DNA of 48,562 bases from DATMNR01 sp963702765 (lineage in GTDB: Bacteria > Chloroflexota > Ktedonobacteria > Ktedonobacterales > Ktedonobacteraceae), in the NCBI GenBank assembly GCA_963702765.1, contig CAVPEB010000029.1, forward strand, positions 1-48,562, written 5' to 3'. Position 1 is the stretch's first letter. Each line of letters starts with the position of its first letter. A program made the translations under genes and the position numbers. The notes beneath the pieces are model-generated. The model was given only the letters and a program-made list of their open reading frames with translations. It made no database searches and was not told the DNA's origin. Below, piece by piece: positions 34,957 to 43,854 of the stretch.

Positions 34957-35361
34957 CTACTGAGATCGCTTTTGCAGTTCCTGGTAGACTGCAAGCGTTA
35001 GAATGGCTAATGGTATGAGCAGTAACGTGGACTGGCGCAGGTATTTTCCAGCGTACTTGTCCCTGTGTTCTAGCTCGTAAACAACCTCCTGGTGAGCACT
35101 TTTATGCTTCGCAATGCTGATTGCATAAATCAAAAGGGGTACATAGTTCAGGGCAATCCAGAGTAGGATAATGCCCATGATTATCGCAAATTGCGAGTGA
35201 TTCGGGCCATGGAAAAGCCCGAAGTAGAGCGAAAAGAGGCCAAGGGATGCGCATCCGAGCACACCAAGTGCGAATTCGATGAGTATAAACTTTGGGCCAT
35301 GGAAGGCAATATCCAGGGCAGCCAGTTTACGTATATTGATGACGGCATAGTTATTTTTCAT
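34957..35361 (-). CDS. Small integral membrane protein
   Basis: The 134 residues have about three to four TM helices (FILIEFALGVLGCASLGLF, FAIIMGIILLWIALNYVPLL, LLLIPLAILTLAVY). AAGAGGT lies about 13 nt before the ATG. A loop with several His/Lys residues (AKHKSAHQEVVYELEHRDKY) separates the last helices. It is unrecognised. Confidence 0.65.
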   Translation of the reverse strand: MKNNYAVINIRKLAALDIAFHGPKFILIEFALGVLGCASLGLFSLYFGLFHGPNHSQFAIIMGIILLWIALNYVPLLIYAISIAKHKSAHQEVVYELEHRDKYAGKYLRQSTLLLIPLAILTLAVYQELQKRSQ

Positions 35362-35544
35362 ATCAGAGTTGTTACCTCTTCATTGGCGTAATTGTTGATA
35401 CTTGTTACTTCATTCTTGACGTTGCTGAGATATGCATATCAAATCACTAATGAGAATGTAACATGAGGATTAGAATGGTACATCGTTAATGTTGCCTATT
35501 TGCAGTGCCTATTTCATCCCGTTTAATTTATGCTGAGAGCTTTG

Positions 35545-36006
35545 CTATTCCAATGTTTTCTCATACAAAATCACTTCGAGCCCGCCATAAATGTCTCTGC
35601 CAACTTCTTGATAGCCGTTTTTCTCGTAGAGCTTTTGGGCGGCCATTTGTACGATCGAGGTGTCAAGGTGCAGGGTTTTATAGCCTAGTGTCCGTGCCCG
35701 GGCTTCGAGTTCGCTGAGGATGATCTGGCCGATACCGCGTCCTTGATAGTCAGGGTAGACACGCATGCGTTTGATCTCGGCACGTTCCGGACTTGTGCGG
35801 TGTAAGGCTCCCATTGCCACAAAGATGCCATCCCATTCGCCGATCAAAAATTCACCCTGGTTGTTGAGATAGGTTTCTTCGATTGAATAGACATCATCGT
35901 CCCAAGGACCGCGCCCCAGGTAGGCTCCGGCCTGCTGAATGGCATGTACATGCAAATATTCGACAGCTTCTCGATCGGAGGGGGTGTAACGGCGCAGCGT
36001 GAACAT
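35545..36006 (-). CDS. GNAT family N-acetyltransferase
   Basis: The 153 residues include the acetyl-CoA pyrophosphate-binding loop RVYPDYQGRGIG (motif A, R/Q-x-x-G-x-G/A) after IKRM, the LHLDTS strand and AAQKLYEKNGYQEVG, the common C-terminal helix-turn. The acceptor is unknown. AAAGGGGA precedes the ATG. It lies 15 nt downstream of the STAND/LuxR regulator gene on the same strand and may be cotranscribed with it. Confidence 0.9.
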   Translation of the reverse strand: MFTLRRYTPSDREAVEYLHVHAIQQAGAYLGRGPWDDDVYSIEETYLNNQGEFLIGEWDGIFVAMGALHRTSPERAEIKRMRVYPDYQGRGIGQIILSELEARARTLGYKTLHLDTSIVQMAAQKLYEKNGYQEVGRDIYGGLEVILYEKTLE

Positions 36007-36021
36007 GAAATGTATCCCCTT

Positions 36022-38742
36022 TCATAGGAGGTAATGATCGATTGCAAAGCGCGTTGCAGCAGTGCGCGAGGAAATTTCTAACTTGTTGTAGATGGAGCGC
36101 ATGTGAGCGTTGACAGTTCTCGTGCTTATCACTAGCTGTTGTGCAATTTGAGCGTTGGTTAGACCATTGGCTACCAGGCGTAATACCTCTACTTCACGCA
36201 CAGTTAATCCCGCGGGATAAGTTGGAGCAGAATGGTCCAGTACGAGTAGGGGTCTTGCCTCTAGATGTTCTTGTGAAAGATACACCTTGCTGAATTCCTC
36301 CAAACTGGCAGCGAGACCTGTTTCGATCGTGAGATCCTTTATTATGGCCAGACACTCTTCATAGTAAGTACGCGCGCCTGACACGTCACCTTGTATAGCG
36401 GCTGTGCTTGCCAGTTTCAAAAGAGATTGGGCTATGAATTGTCGACTCCCTACTTCTCTGAGTAATGCCAGGCTTTCTTCCAAGAATGATCGAGCTTCTA
36501 CATATTTTCCTTGCTTTGACATTAACTCTCCCATAAGCATAAGTGCCCGTGCCCTGCCTTGCTTATTACGTATTTCGCTAAAGTGTGCCAGACTTTCTTC
36601 AAGTAGTGGCGTCACCTTTGAAAGATTATTCTCAGTCAAAAGCAGGAGTGCTAGCATCAATAATGACCATGCTATACCCTCCTTGTTACGCAGTTCTCTG
36701 CATTGTTCAAGGCTTTCCTGGAGTTGCAAATGGGCAAGAGAATTTTCCCCATGCGTTAAATTGACTGCTCCCAATGACATGAGAGAGTAAGCCAGACCAC
36801 CTTTGTCGCCTATTTTTCTATAGAGTGATACACTTTCCTCAAGGGCTACACGTGAAGCAGCATCATTGATTCTTGAGTATGCCCCTCCTAAACGATGGTA
36901 TGCGAGAGCCATACCTCTCACGTCATCCAATTTTTGGTAGAGCATGAGACTTTCTTTACAAAATGCTTCTGCTTGCGCATATTCCCCAAACTCTATTGAG
37001 AGCCAGCCTGCTCCACTGAGTGCGTTTGCCAGCGCTGGCATAGAAGCGTTTTCTCTCAACTTCAATGCTTGTTCCAACCATTGACGCGCCTCGTGCATGA
37101 AGCCACGCACTCCCCAATAACGTACCAGGGTACCACTCAAACGTATAGCCATCTCAGCATCTTGCTTCTTGATGAACCAGTTCAAGGTTGCCCGTAAATT
37201 ATCTTGCTCTAGATCGAGCTTATCGAACCATTCTATTTCCTTTGAATCGAATACTGGTGGCGCAGACTTTTCAACGAATGCCTGGTAGTACCTGGCATAA
37301 GCCTCACCAACTACGTCAGCCTTGTCACTTGCGTACAAGCATTCCAGGGCAAATTCACGAATGGTTTCAAGCATATATACGCGTGAATCTCCGTCAGATT
37401 GCTGATGCTGTTGGATGAGTTGTTTATCGAGGAGCGAGATGCAGGCATCCAACACATTCAAAGGTTCCTCACCAGAGGTAAGGATGATGCTTTCGCAGAC
37501 TGACTCCACTGCTTCAATCGAACAACCACCTACGAAGATAGCCAGTATTTGGAACAGTCGCTGTTCCTCGACATTGAGCAGGTCATAGCTCCATTTAATT
37601 GTGGTGCGTAGAGTCTGCTGCCTTGCTGGTAAATCGCTTGACCCACACGTCAGTACTTGTAAACGCTGTCCGAGTCTTGCTAACAATTGTTGTGGAGAGA
37701 GCAAGCGCATCCTTGTTGCTGCCAACTCAATCGCCAGTGGCAACCCATCAAGACGAGCGCAAATTTCAGCAACGATGCTGGCATTCGCCTCTAGTAGAAG
37801 GAAATCGGCTTTGACTGCCTGTGTTCGCTGAATAAATAGGTCAATTGCAGCAAACTGAGAAAGAGACTTGGTGTCTGGTAGCTCCTTCAAGTCTGGTATA
37901 TCCAGGGGTAATACAGGAAATACACGTTCCCGGCGCAGACTCAATGATTCGCGACTGGTCACCAGGAGTTTTAACAATGGACAGCTTAGCATCAAATCTT
38001 CCAGGAGTGGAGCTGCAGCTACTACTTGCTCGAAGTTATCAAGTACCAATAAAAGTTGCTTTGAGTGTAGGAACTCTATAAGGATATCCAGGAAAGATCT
38101 ATCACTTGACGCTCTCAAGCCACATGTTTGCGCAATCACAGAGGCGATAAGTTTTGGATCACTGATAGAAGCCAGAGAAACAACATAAACCCCATGCGGA
38201 AATTCGTGTAGCATTTCGTTAGCAACGTGTAAAGCTAGACTTGTTTTACCGACGCCACCGGTACCTACAAGTGTCAATATCTGTATATCACATTGTTTGA
38301 GTAAGGTGTATATGGCGGATATATCCTGATCGCGACCAATAAGTGGCGTGAGGTATGCAGGGAGATTTGAAGGTCGAACATTCACACTTTCTGAGTCGAG
38401 GGCAGGTCGAGTTGGATGGATTGAGATTTTTTCTGTCTCACTACTCAATACGAACGCAATTTCATTCAATCGTTCGAGCGTTAGCGCCTCCGATTTGCCC
38501 AGGTAGGCACGATGAAGTTTTCGGTTGCGGGTGCGATATGCTTTCCAATATGAACCTCCACGCCTGTTCCCCGCTGTCTCTTTGCGGGCAGTAAAGGAGC
38601 CATACTCACTGCTAAAAGCGAACGTAGGGAAGTTGTTGAGCCAGGCATACCACTCAGGTGTACCTACATTCAGGCTATGCTGTAGCCCATTTTGTTGATA
38701 GCGCAGGGTGTCAAATCGTACAAGCGGAGTTGAGTGAGCCAT
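36022..38742 (-). CDS. STAND-type ATPase transcriptional regulator with LuxR HTH
   Basis: The 906 residues comprise an N-terminal module (about 8-95) resembling arm-type/AP2-like DNA-binding repeats (GSFTARKE, RRGGSYWKAYR, KLHRAYLGKSEALTLERLN), and an NB-ARC/STAND ATPase (about 130-460) with Walker A GTGGVGKT (160-167), Walker B LLLVLDN and SRESLSLRRE/GLPLAIELAA motifs. Tetratricopeptide repeats follow (about 520-800: LGGAYSRIND, LMSLGAVN, LMLMGELMSKQGKYVEARSF), and a C-terminal LuxR HTH (TVREVEVLRLVANGLTNAQI, then STRTVNAHMRSIYNKL). It works as an ATP-gated switch: ligand or partner bound by TPRs, then DNA binding. A palindromic operator-like site overlaps its promoter. Confidence 0.92.
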   Translation of the reverse strand: MAHSTPLVRFDTLRYQQNGLQHSLNVGTPEWYAWLNNFPTFAFSSEYGSFTARKETAGNRRGGSYWKAYRTRNRKLHRAYLGKSEALTLERLNEIAFVLSSETEKISIHPTRPALDSESVNVRPSNLPAYLTPLIGRDQDISAIYTLLKQCDIQILTLVGTGGVGKTSLALHVANEMLHEFPHGVYVVSLASISDPKLIASVIAQTCGLRASSDRSFLDILIEFLHSKQLLLVLDNFEQVVAAAPLLEDLMLSCPLLKLLVTSRESLSLRRERVFPVLPLDIPDLKELPDTKSLSQFAAIDLFIQRTQAVKADFLLLEANASIVAEICARLDGLPLAIELAATRMRLLSPQQLLARLGQRLQVLTCGSSDLPARQQTLRTTIKWSYDLLNVEEQRLFQILAIFVGGCSIEAVESVCESIILTSGEEPLNVLDACISLLDKQLIQQHQQSDGDSRVYMLETIREFALECLYASDKADVVGEAYARYYQAFVEKSAPPVFDSKEIEWFDKLDLEQDNLRATLNWFIKKQDAEMAIRLSGTLVRYWGVRGFMHEARQWLEQALKLRENASMPALANALSGAGWLSIEFGEYAQAEAFCKESLMLYQKLDDVRGMALAYHRLGGAYSRINDAASRVALEESVSLYRKIGDKGGLAYSLMSLGAVNLTHGENSLAHLQLQESLEQCRELRNKEGIAWSLLMLALLLLTENNLSKVTPLLEESLAHFSEIRNKQGRARALMLMGELMSKQGKYVEARSFLEESLALLREVGSRQFIAQSLLKLASTAAIQGDVSGARTYYEECLAIIKDLTIETGLAASLEEFSKVYLSQEHLEARPLLVLDHSAPTYPAGLTVREVEVLRLVANGLTNAQIAQQLVISTRTVNAHMRSIYNKLEISSRTAATRFAIDHYLL

Positions 38743-38854
38743 CTTCCTCTTCAGCCCGATCTATCTATAAGATGTAAAGCAGAATTCCCGAACAGTATAG
38801 CATATGTTCGGGAATTCTGTGCAAAAGGCGTTAAGCAAATTATGATGATTCGGA
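38743..38854 (-). promoter_or_regulatory. Promoter with overlapping 15-bp inverted repeat
   Basis: CAGAATTCCCGAACA and TGTTCGGGAATTCTG (38780-38794 and 38805-38819) flank a 10-bp spacer. On the minus strand a -10-like TATACT (38794-38799) lies inside, with a weak TTGCAC 19 bp upstream, so the palindrome is well placed to be an operator for the regulator gene. It could also be the terminator of the peptidase gene ending at 38855, but it has no T tract. Confidence 0.5.
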
Positions 38855-40774
38855 TCATACATACTGTTCGAGCCAGTGTAGTATGCGCTCTTCGCAGTCT
38901 TTACGATGCTCGCGTTCGGTTAAGCCGTGACCTTCTCGCGGGTAAATCACAAACTCGACCGGGACATTCCGTTCGCGCAATGCGCGATAGAATGCGTGTG
39001 ACTGGTTGATGGGGACATCATGATCTTCTTCGCCATGGATAATCAGTGTTGGTGTTTGGACTCGAGCTGCAAAGGTTATGGCCGAACGCTCGCGATATAA
39101 TTCAGGGTGTTCGAGAGGATTGCCACCCAGAAAGCGCATATCCCAATCAAAGATCCTTGATTCCGCGTGAAAACTATGGAAGTCAGAAACACCGGCTGAC
39201 ATGATCGCAGCTTTGAAGCGGGTCGTCTGGGTGATAGCCCAGGCCGACATAAAACCTCCGTAACTTCCACCGCCAATGGCAACTCGGTTGCCATCCACGA
39301 GACCTCGCTCTACTAAGTAATCAACGCCATCGAGGAGATCCTGGAGGTCTTTGCCGCCCATATCGTACATCACAGCGTCTGCAAAAGCTACGCCACGTCC
39401 CCAACTGCCACGAATATTGGCTCTCAGCACAGCATAACCAGCCGAGGCCAGTGTTTGGGTCCAGGTACTTCCAAAATCGTCGAGGCATGCCCAGGAAGGG
39501 CCACCATGCACATAGACGACCAACGGAGGTGGTGTATCGCTTTTGTAATCAAAGGGTAGCGTAAAGAGCGCGTCAATACGCCAGCCATCTGAACTCGGAT
39601 AGCTGATACGTTCGCTTGAAGAGAGCGCAAACGTTTCCTCAGCAATAGGATTAAGTCGTGTGAGTCGTTTCAGGTTGATGTCAGTGCTCGCATCCCCATC
39701 GATAATCTCACCGAGCCACACATCATAAGGATGCTGTTGAGTAGTATGGGTAGTAGCAAAACCGCGTAGATCGGCGGTTGTTGAAAGACGAGGCCAAAAA
39801 TTTGACATCACGAAATCTTTTATAAGCGGTGTTATTGTGCCATCGCTTTCGTTGAGAATGCCGATCTGTTGTGTAAGGCCATCCCAACCCGTATAAAGCA
39901 TTCGCTGTCCATCAGGAAACCAGCGACACCAGGCAGGGCTAAACGAGATACCAGGTGTCAGGTTACGGGGTACAGCATTATTCTCGGTTAAGGAAAGAAT
40001 AAAAACATCCCCACCTCCCTGGCATGGATCGCTCCATTCGCCAGACATAAATGCCAGGCGCGAGCTATCGGGTGACCAGGTTAGGGCACTTGCCTGACGT
40101 GTCAGGTTGGTTAGCTGGCGAACGTCTCCACCACCACCAGGAACCATGCCGATCTGTCCGCGATACCAGTCTGTGTCATCGGGTCCTGTTGAGTAATAAA
40201 GTGCAAAGTGTTTGCTATCAGGTGACCATGCATATTCCCAGACAGTCAATTCATCAGGTGTGACGGGTTTTGGGATGTCATAATCTGGCCGGATCGTCCA
40301 AAGACGTTGATGGCGATTAGGAGCAACGACAAGTGGATCACTTTTTGGTTCTTCACCGTCTCTTGAAAGGAATGCAATTCTTTGTCCATCAGGCGACCAA
40401 TCCAGGTCGCTTACTCCATCTGGCATTGTGCAAACTTGCCTGGTCTCACCATCTTTGAGCGACATCAAATAGAGTTGCGCTTTGCTTTGCTTGCCCTCTA
40501 TCTTCATTTTTGAGATATAGGCGATGTGCTGGTTATCTGGAGACCAGCGCGGACAAGTATCGTGTGCAGGACCTCTCGTCAGAGGCCTCGGCTCACCTCC
40601 ATGTGTATCAACGACCCAGATCCGTCCTTGCCGTTTGGGCAGATCAGAGACTGGTTCCATCAATACGTATGCGACATATTGACCATCGGGTGAAAGTTGA
40701 GCATCCGTTGGTATACGAAGCGTTTCCATCAGACCTGGAGTCACAGGAACACGAGTTGATTGATCGCTTTTCAT
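38855..40774 (-). CDS. S9 family serine peptidase (acylaminoacyl-peptidase/prolyl oligopeptidase type)
   Basis: A cytosolic oligopeptidase. The N-terminal beta-propeller has TolB/WD-like repeats (WSPDNQHIAYIS, WSPDGQRIAFLS, WSPDSKHFALYY, WSPDSSRLAFMS), followed by an alpha/beta hydrolase domain. That domain has the nucleophile elbow GGGSYGGFMSAWA, the Asp in HGEEDHDVPI and the His in REGHGLTEREH. The start used is ATG 40774 (MKSDQSTRVPVTPG) with AAAGG 8 nt upstream, giving 639 residues. A start at 40966 would add 64 residues translated from the divergent promoter region, including the conserved motif, so I reject it. Confidence 0.92.
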   Translation of the reverse strand: MKSDQSTRVPVTPGLMETLRIPTDAQLSPDGQYVAYVLMEPVSDLPKRQGRIWVVDTHGGEPRPLTRGPAHDTCPRWSPDNQHIAYISKMKIEGKQSKAQLYLMSLKDGETRQVCTMPDGVSDLDWSPDGQRIAFLSRDGEEPKSDPLVVAPNRHQRLWTIRPDYDIPKPVTPDELTVWEYAWSPDSKHFALYYSTGPDDTDWYRGQIGMVPGGGGDVRQLTNLTRQASALTWSPDSSRLAFMSGEWSDPCQGGGDVFILSLTENNAVPRNLTPGISFSPAWCRWFPDGQRMLYTGWDGLTQQIGILNESDGTITPLIKDFVMSNFWPRLSTTADLRGFATTHTTQQHPYDVWLGEIIDGDASTDINLKRLTRLNPIAEETFALSSSERISYPSSDGWRIDALFTLPFDYKSDTPPPLVVYVHGGPSWACLDDFGSTWTQTLASAGYAVLRANIRGSWGRGVAFADAVMYDMGGKDLQDLLDGVDYLVERGLVDGNRVAIGGGSYGGFMSAWAITQTTRFKAAIMSAGVSDFHSFHAESRIFDWDMRFLGGNPLEHPELYRERSAITFAARVQTPTLIIHGEEDHDVPINQSHAFYRALRERNVPVEFVIYPREGHGLTEREHRKDCEERILHWLEQYV

Positions 40775-40932
40775 AACTGGCCTTTCACTGAGTTGAAAAG
40801 TGAGAATTAGTAAGATTGTGGCTGTTATTATACCAGCTTGCAGAAAAACATGGCTATGTTTGTGGATTGAAAAACTACTGCTGACAAGTGCAAAGAGAAT
40901 GAACCCTTTCTGAAGGTTTTGAAGTCTCGAAG

Positions 40933-40974
40933 TTCGTAACGTTTTTGGGACGTTCCTATGGTACAATCATGGTG
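40933..40974 (+). promoter_or_regulatory. Conserved upstream motif, copy D
   Basis: TTCGTAACGTTTTTGGGACG is followed by CTATGGTACAATCATGG. It lies in the divergent region between the peptidase and the multi-TM gene at 41034, with the GTAAC block 98 bp before the start. TACAAT could serve as a -10 and GTAAC as part of an ECF-like -35. Confidence 0.55.
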
Positions 40975-41033
40975 GTTCTATGAGTTGACATTGATTAATT
41001 TATCACTCGAAAACGGGGAATAGGAATGTATCC

Positions 41034-42404
41034 GTGGAACTATCTGCTTCAGCATCAATGAATGGCAAAAAACCACCTACACCTGGCGAGACAAATACGC
41101 ACCTGTCTGGTCGCTGGTTAATCCTGGCACGTGCCACGTGGATCATTCTTGTTGCTTTTGCTTTTATGTTGCTTATTGTTAGTCTTCCACAACTTCCAGC
41201 TTTTTTCGTGCATCTTCAGCAGCCTTGTATCGGTAACGTCTGTGAGCAAAATAATGGGCAACTTTCACCTTCTGCTCAGCAAACGTTTGCAAAGTTCGGT
41301 ATCAATCCAGTAATGTATGCTCTCTTTTCTTTTGCTACAGTCTCTCTCATTCCTGCGGTGGTCTGGATGCTGGTCGGCGTGATTCTGGTTATGCGCAGAT
41401 CCGATGATTGGATGGCATTGCTGGCCTCACTTCTGCTTATATTCTGGGGAGTGAGCTTTGCAACCGGGTTAGGCAATTTCGTGTCATCTTCTCAGATATG
41501 GCAATGGTCATATTCGCTCCTGCAAACCCTCACCCAGGCATTGTTTTTTCTGTTCTTTTGTCTCTTTCCTAACGGTCGCTTTGTGCCCCGATGGGCAGTG
41601 TGGCTGACTATTACAGGGTTTCTAATTGCCCCTTTTACTAGTTTCCACGAACTCCTTCCCTCGGTTAACGGGTTTTTATCAGGTCCTTTTTTCTTTCTCT
41701 TAGTTGCCGCTGTGCTTGGTACCCAGATTTATCGCTACACGCGTGTATCCACACGCCTACAGCGCCAGCAGACCAAATGGCTTATTTTCGGCTTGTCTAT
41801 GATCTTTCTCATTAACATAGTGGGCATCAACGTACTGGACAGAATCTTTCCCTGGTTGACGCAGCCGGGCTCATTCGCTGCTGGTTTTTTTAATGTTAAT
41901 CTCTGGGCCTTGCTTTTCATGAGCATTCCCATCTCCATTGGCATCGCGATGATGCGCTACCGCCTGTGGGATATTGACATTCTTATTAACCGTACGCTGG
42001 TGTATGGCAGCCTGACTGCACTGCTAGCTCTATTATACTTTGGCCTCATTTTTGCCTTGCAATCTATGTTTCAGGGTATGTTCCACCAGAATAACGCTGT
42101 GGCGATCGTGGTCTCGACCCTCGTGATTGCTGCGCTGTTCCAGCCGTTACGCCATCGTCTTCAACGGTTTATTGATCGTCGCTTCTATCGTAGCAAGTAT
42201 GACGCTGCCAAGACCTTGGAGACGTTCAGTGCAACACTACGGAATGAGGTCGATTTGAACCAGTTGCGTGCGGAGCTTGTAGCTGTTGTGCAGGAGACGA
42301 TGCAGCCAGCGCATGTCTCGCTGTGGTTGCGCTCACCTGAAGACGACAGAACACATCAGGCTCCGTGGAGAGCTAATTCCCCTGTTGGTTCACAAGACGA
42401 ATGA
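41034..42404 (+). CDS. Multi-TM sensor-like membrane protein, second intact paralog
   Basis: The 456 residues are homologous to the protein at 16961 along their length. They share LARATWIILVAFAF, the Cys loop (PCIGNVCEQNNGQLSP, against SVCSGIACGTGQLTP), RQQTKWLIFG, MRYRLWDIDILINRTLVYGS, the RRFYRSKYDAAKTLETFSAT block and MQPAHVSLWLR. It stops right after that block with no kinase domain. About eight TM helices are visible. The start is GTG with AGGAA 9 nt upstream. With the shared upstream motif the two genes appear to be a coregulated pair; signalling through a separate kinase or a GAF-like tail is an inference. Confidence 0.78.
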   Translation: MELSASASMNGKKPPTPGETNTHLSGRWLILARATWIILVAFAFMLLIVSLPQLPAFFVHLQQPCIGNVCEQNNGQLSPSAQQTFAKFGINPVMYALFSFATVSLIPAVVWMLVGVILVMRRSDDWMALLASLLLIFWGVSFATGLGNFVSSSQIWQWSYSLLQTLTQALFFLFFCLFPNGRFVPRWAVWLTITGFLIAPFTSFHELLPSVNGFLSGPFFFLLVAAVLGTQIYRYTRVSTRLQRQQTKWLIFGLSMIFLINIVGINVLDRIFPWLTQPGSFAAGFFNVNLWALLFMSIPISIGIAMMRYRLWDIDILINRTLVYGSLTALLALLYFGLIFALQSMFQGMFHQNNAVAIVVSTLVIAALFQPLRHRLQRFIDRRFYRSKYDAAKTLETFSATLRNEVDLNQLRAELVAVVQETMQPAHVSLWLRSPEDDRTHQAPWRANSPVGSQDE

Positions 42405-42693
42405 AGCGAAGAAAGGCAATGGCTATTATATGAGTGAAGTAGCGCTCCTTTGCCTCGATGGTCGAGGTCGCCCTTAAGGAGTCTATGAAATCGCGCTTTG
42501 CATACGAGGCAAGCCTGATTGCCTGTTCACATGGAAATGAGTGAGCCAGAAAGATTGAGCCATTTTAACTCTTCCTTTGTGTACCCGAAGTATACCCCCA
42601 AAGCTCAAACCAACACAGCAAGCCAATGAGACAGAGGCAATTGTAGTTCTCTCGCTGCGCAGACATCGTTTCAATCCCCATCAAGCTGAGGAG
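42405..42693. other. Intergenic stretch, possible remnant
   Basis: No intact gene. The part ATGAAATCGCGCTTTGC then GAGGCAAG (42484-42510) resembles ATGAAATGCGCTTTGC then GAGGCAAG at 48497-48530, so the two stretches may be 5' ends of the same unidentified repeated gene or element. Confidence 0.35.
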
Positions 42694-43662
42694 CTATGTA
42701 TCCAGCAAGCGTTGTGCTGTTTTGAAAAATAGCTGGCCGTGCTCGCTTGAGCCGTAAGCGCATATGTACAAACCACTTGATACGCGCTCGATAAAGCCCC
42801 ATTCCCAAATAGCGGCTTCATCGAGGCCAGATTCCCTGGCGAGGAGCTGGCAGTATTCGTGGGCTAAAGCAAGAGGATTGGTTGCTGCAAGCAGCTCCTC
42901 ATTCCAGTCACGCATGACCACTCCAAGATCATATTCTGGCTCGCAGAGGAAACCCTCTGGATCAACAAAGACATAGCCCGACTCAGCCCCTGCACGTGGA
43001 GTACGTAGCAGAAGCGCGTTCGCTGCATGGGGGTCTCCATTTACGACTATGCATCGTCGGGGGTCAAAAGCATCCAGGCGCCTGCGCGCAAACTCCAAGG
43101 CCTGCGAGACAATCTCCTGAGAGCATGGCCGTTCAAGTTTGTCCCAGAGCTCGCGTATGAGCTGAGCCAATGTCTGCGCTTTGTACTCCGAGGCGTTCAT
43201 TGTTTGATCCGCACTCGGCGGTAGGAGCCATGCTTGTTGAAGCGTCTTGCACAGCAATTGTATGACCTGCTTCGGTTCCAATTTCCTCTCTTGCATAGAG
43301 AGTCCGAGTTGCTCTAGAAGCAAAGCGTGACGCTCGTAGTCAAACTTGAACACGTGGACGTAGCCATGGCCGTCTGCACGAAGAAGAGTGTCTATCTCTT
43401 GCTGAAAGCCGTACGGTCTGTGCCAACTCGGCATAGCTAACTTTATGACCGCATTGCCGCTGGCAGTTTGTACTGGCGCTACGTATGCCGAAGATCCTCC
43501 GGAGAGCGGTTGGCCAATACTAAGCTCCCATTCTTGTTCAAGTTCGGCAATAAGACCAGGGAGGTCTTTGAGCCACTGTCTTGCCTGAGGGCTTGATTGC
43601 TCGGCCATCAGTCGAACTCGCTCGGGTACAACTATGCTGCGTGAATGATCAGCTCTCGTCAT
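42694..43662 (-). CDS. Aminoglycoside/hydroxyurea phosphotransferase, APH(6)-like
   Basis: The 322 residues match the streptomycin 6-kinase family: SIVVPERVRLMAEQSSPQAR, WLKDLPGLIAELEQEWEL, an ATP-binding lysine in NAVIKLAMP and the catalytic loop VVNGDPHAANALL (usually HGDLHxxN, with Asn for the first His) followed by FVDPEGFLCEPEYDLGVV for metal binding. It could phosphorylate an aminoglycoside or another small molecule; resistance is a family inference only. The start MTRADHSRS is used. A TACAAT box lies 7 nt upstream of this ATG and no ribosome binding site is seen, so the transcript may be leaderless. ATG 43689 would add nine residues. Confidence 0.82.
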   Translation of the reverse strand: MTRADHSRSIVVPERVRLMAEQSSPQARQWLKDLPGLIAELEQEWELSIGQPLSGGSSAYVAPVQTASGNAVIKLAMPSWHRPYGFQQEIDTLLRADGHGYVHVFKFDYERHALLLEQLGLSMQERKLEPKQVIQLLCKTLQQAWLLPPSADQTMNASEYKAQTLAQLIRELWDKLERPCSQEIVSQALEFARRRLDAFDPRRCIVVNGDPHAANALLLRTPRAGAESGYVFVDPEGFLCEPEYDLGVVMRDWNEELLAATNPLALAHEYCQLLARESGLDEAAIWEWGFIERVSSGLYICAYGSSEHGQLFFKTAQRLLDT

Positions 43663-43854
43663 TCTGACATTGTATCGCATGGGTTGCATTTTGCCTATAG
43701 CACTGCTCGGAAAGAATTGAGCAATTCAGATGCAGGGAGCAGTCGGCTCTGTGTGGCTCAGTGATGTGGCTCAACGTTTATGACCACCGCTGTAGCGGTA
43801 GTTTGTTGAGAGGGGAGGAAATGTGATACACTAGGGGAAAAGGAGGAAGGTGAG
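43663..43854. other. Spacer before the IS701-type gene
   Basis: It contains a short hairpin (ACCGCTGTAGCGGT at 43786-43799) and AAGGAGG for the transposase. The left end of the element should fall here, but no terminal inverted repeat matching the right side could be made out. Confidence 0.35.

Noticed and set aside
40775..40966. N-terminal TM-like extension of the S9 peptidase
   Set aside because: It is translated from the divergent promoter region, contains the conserved upstream motif, and a better ribosome binding site precedes the internal ATG at 40774.
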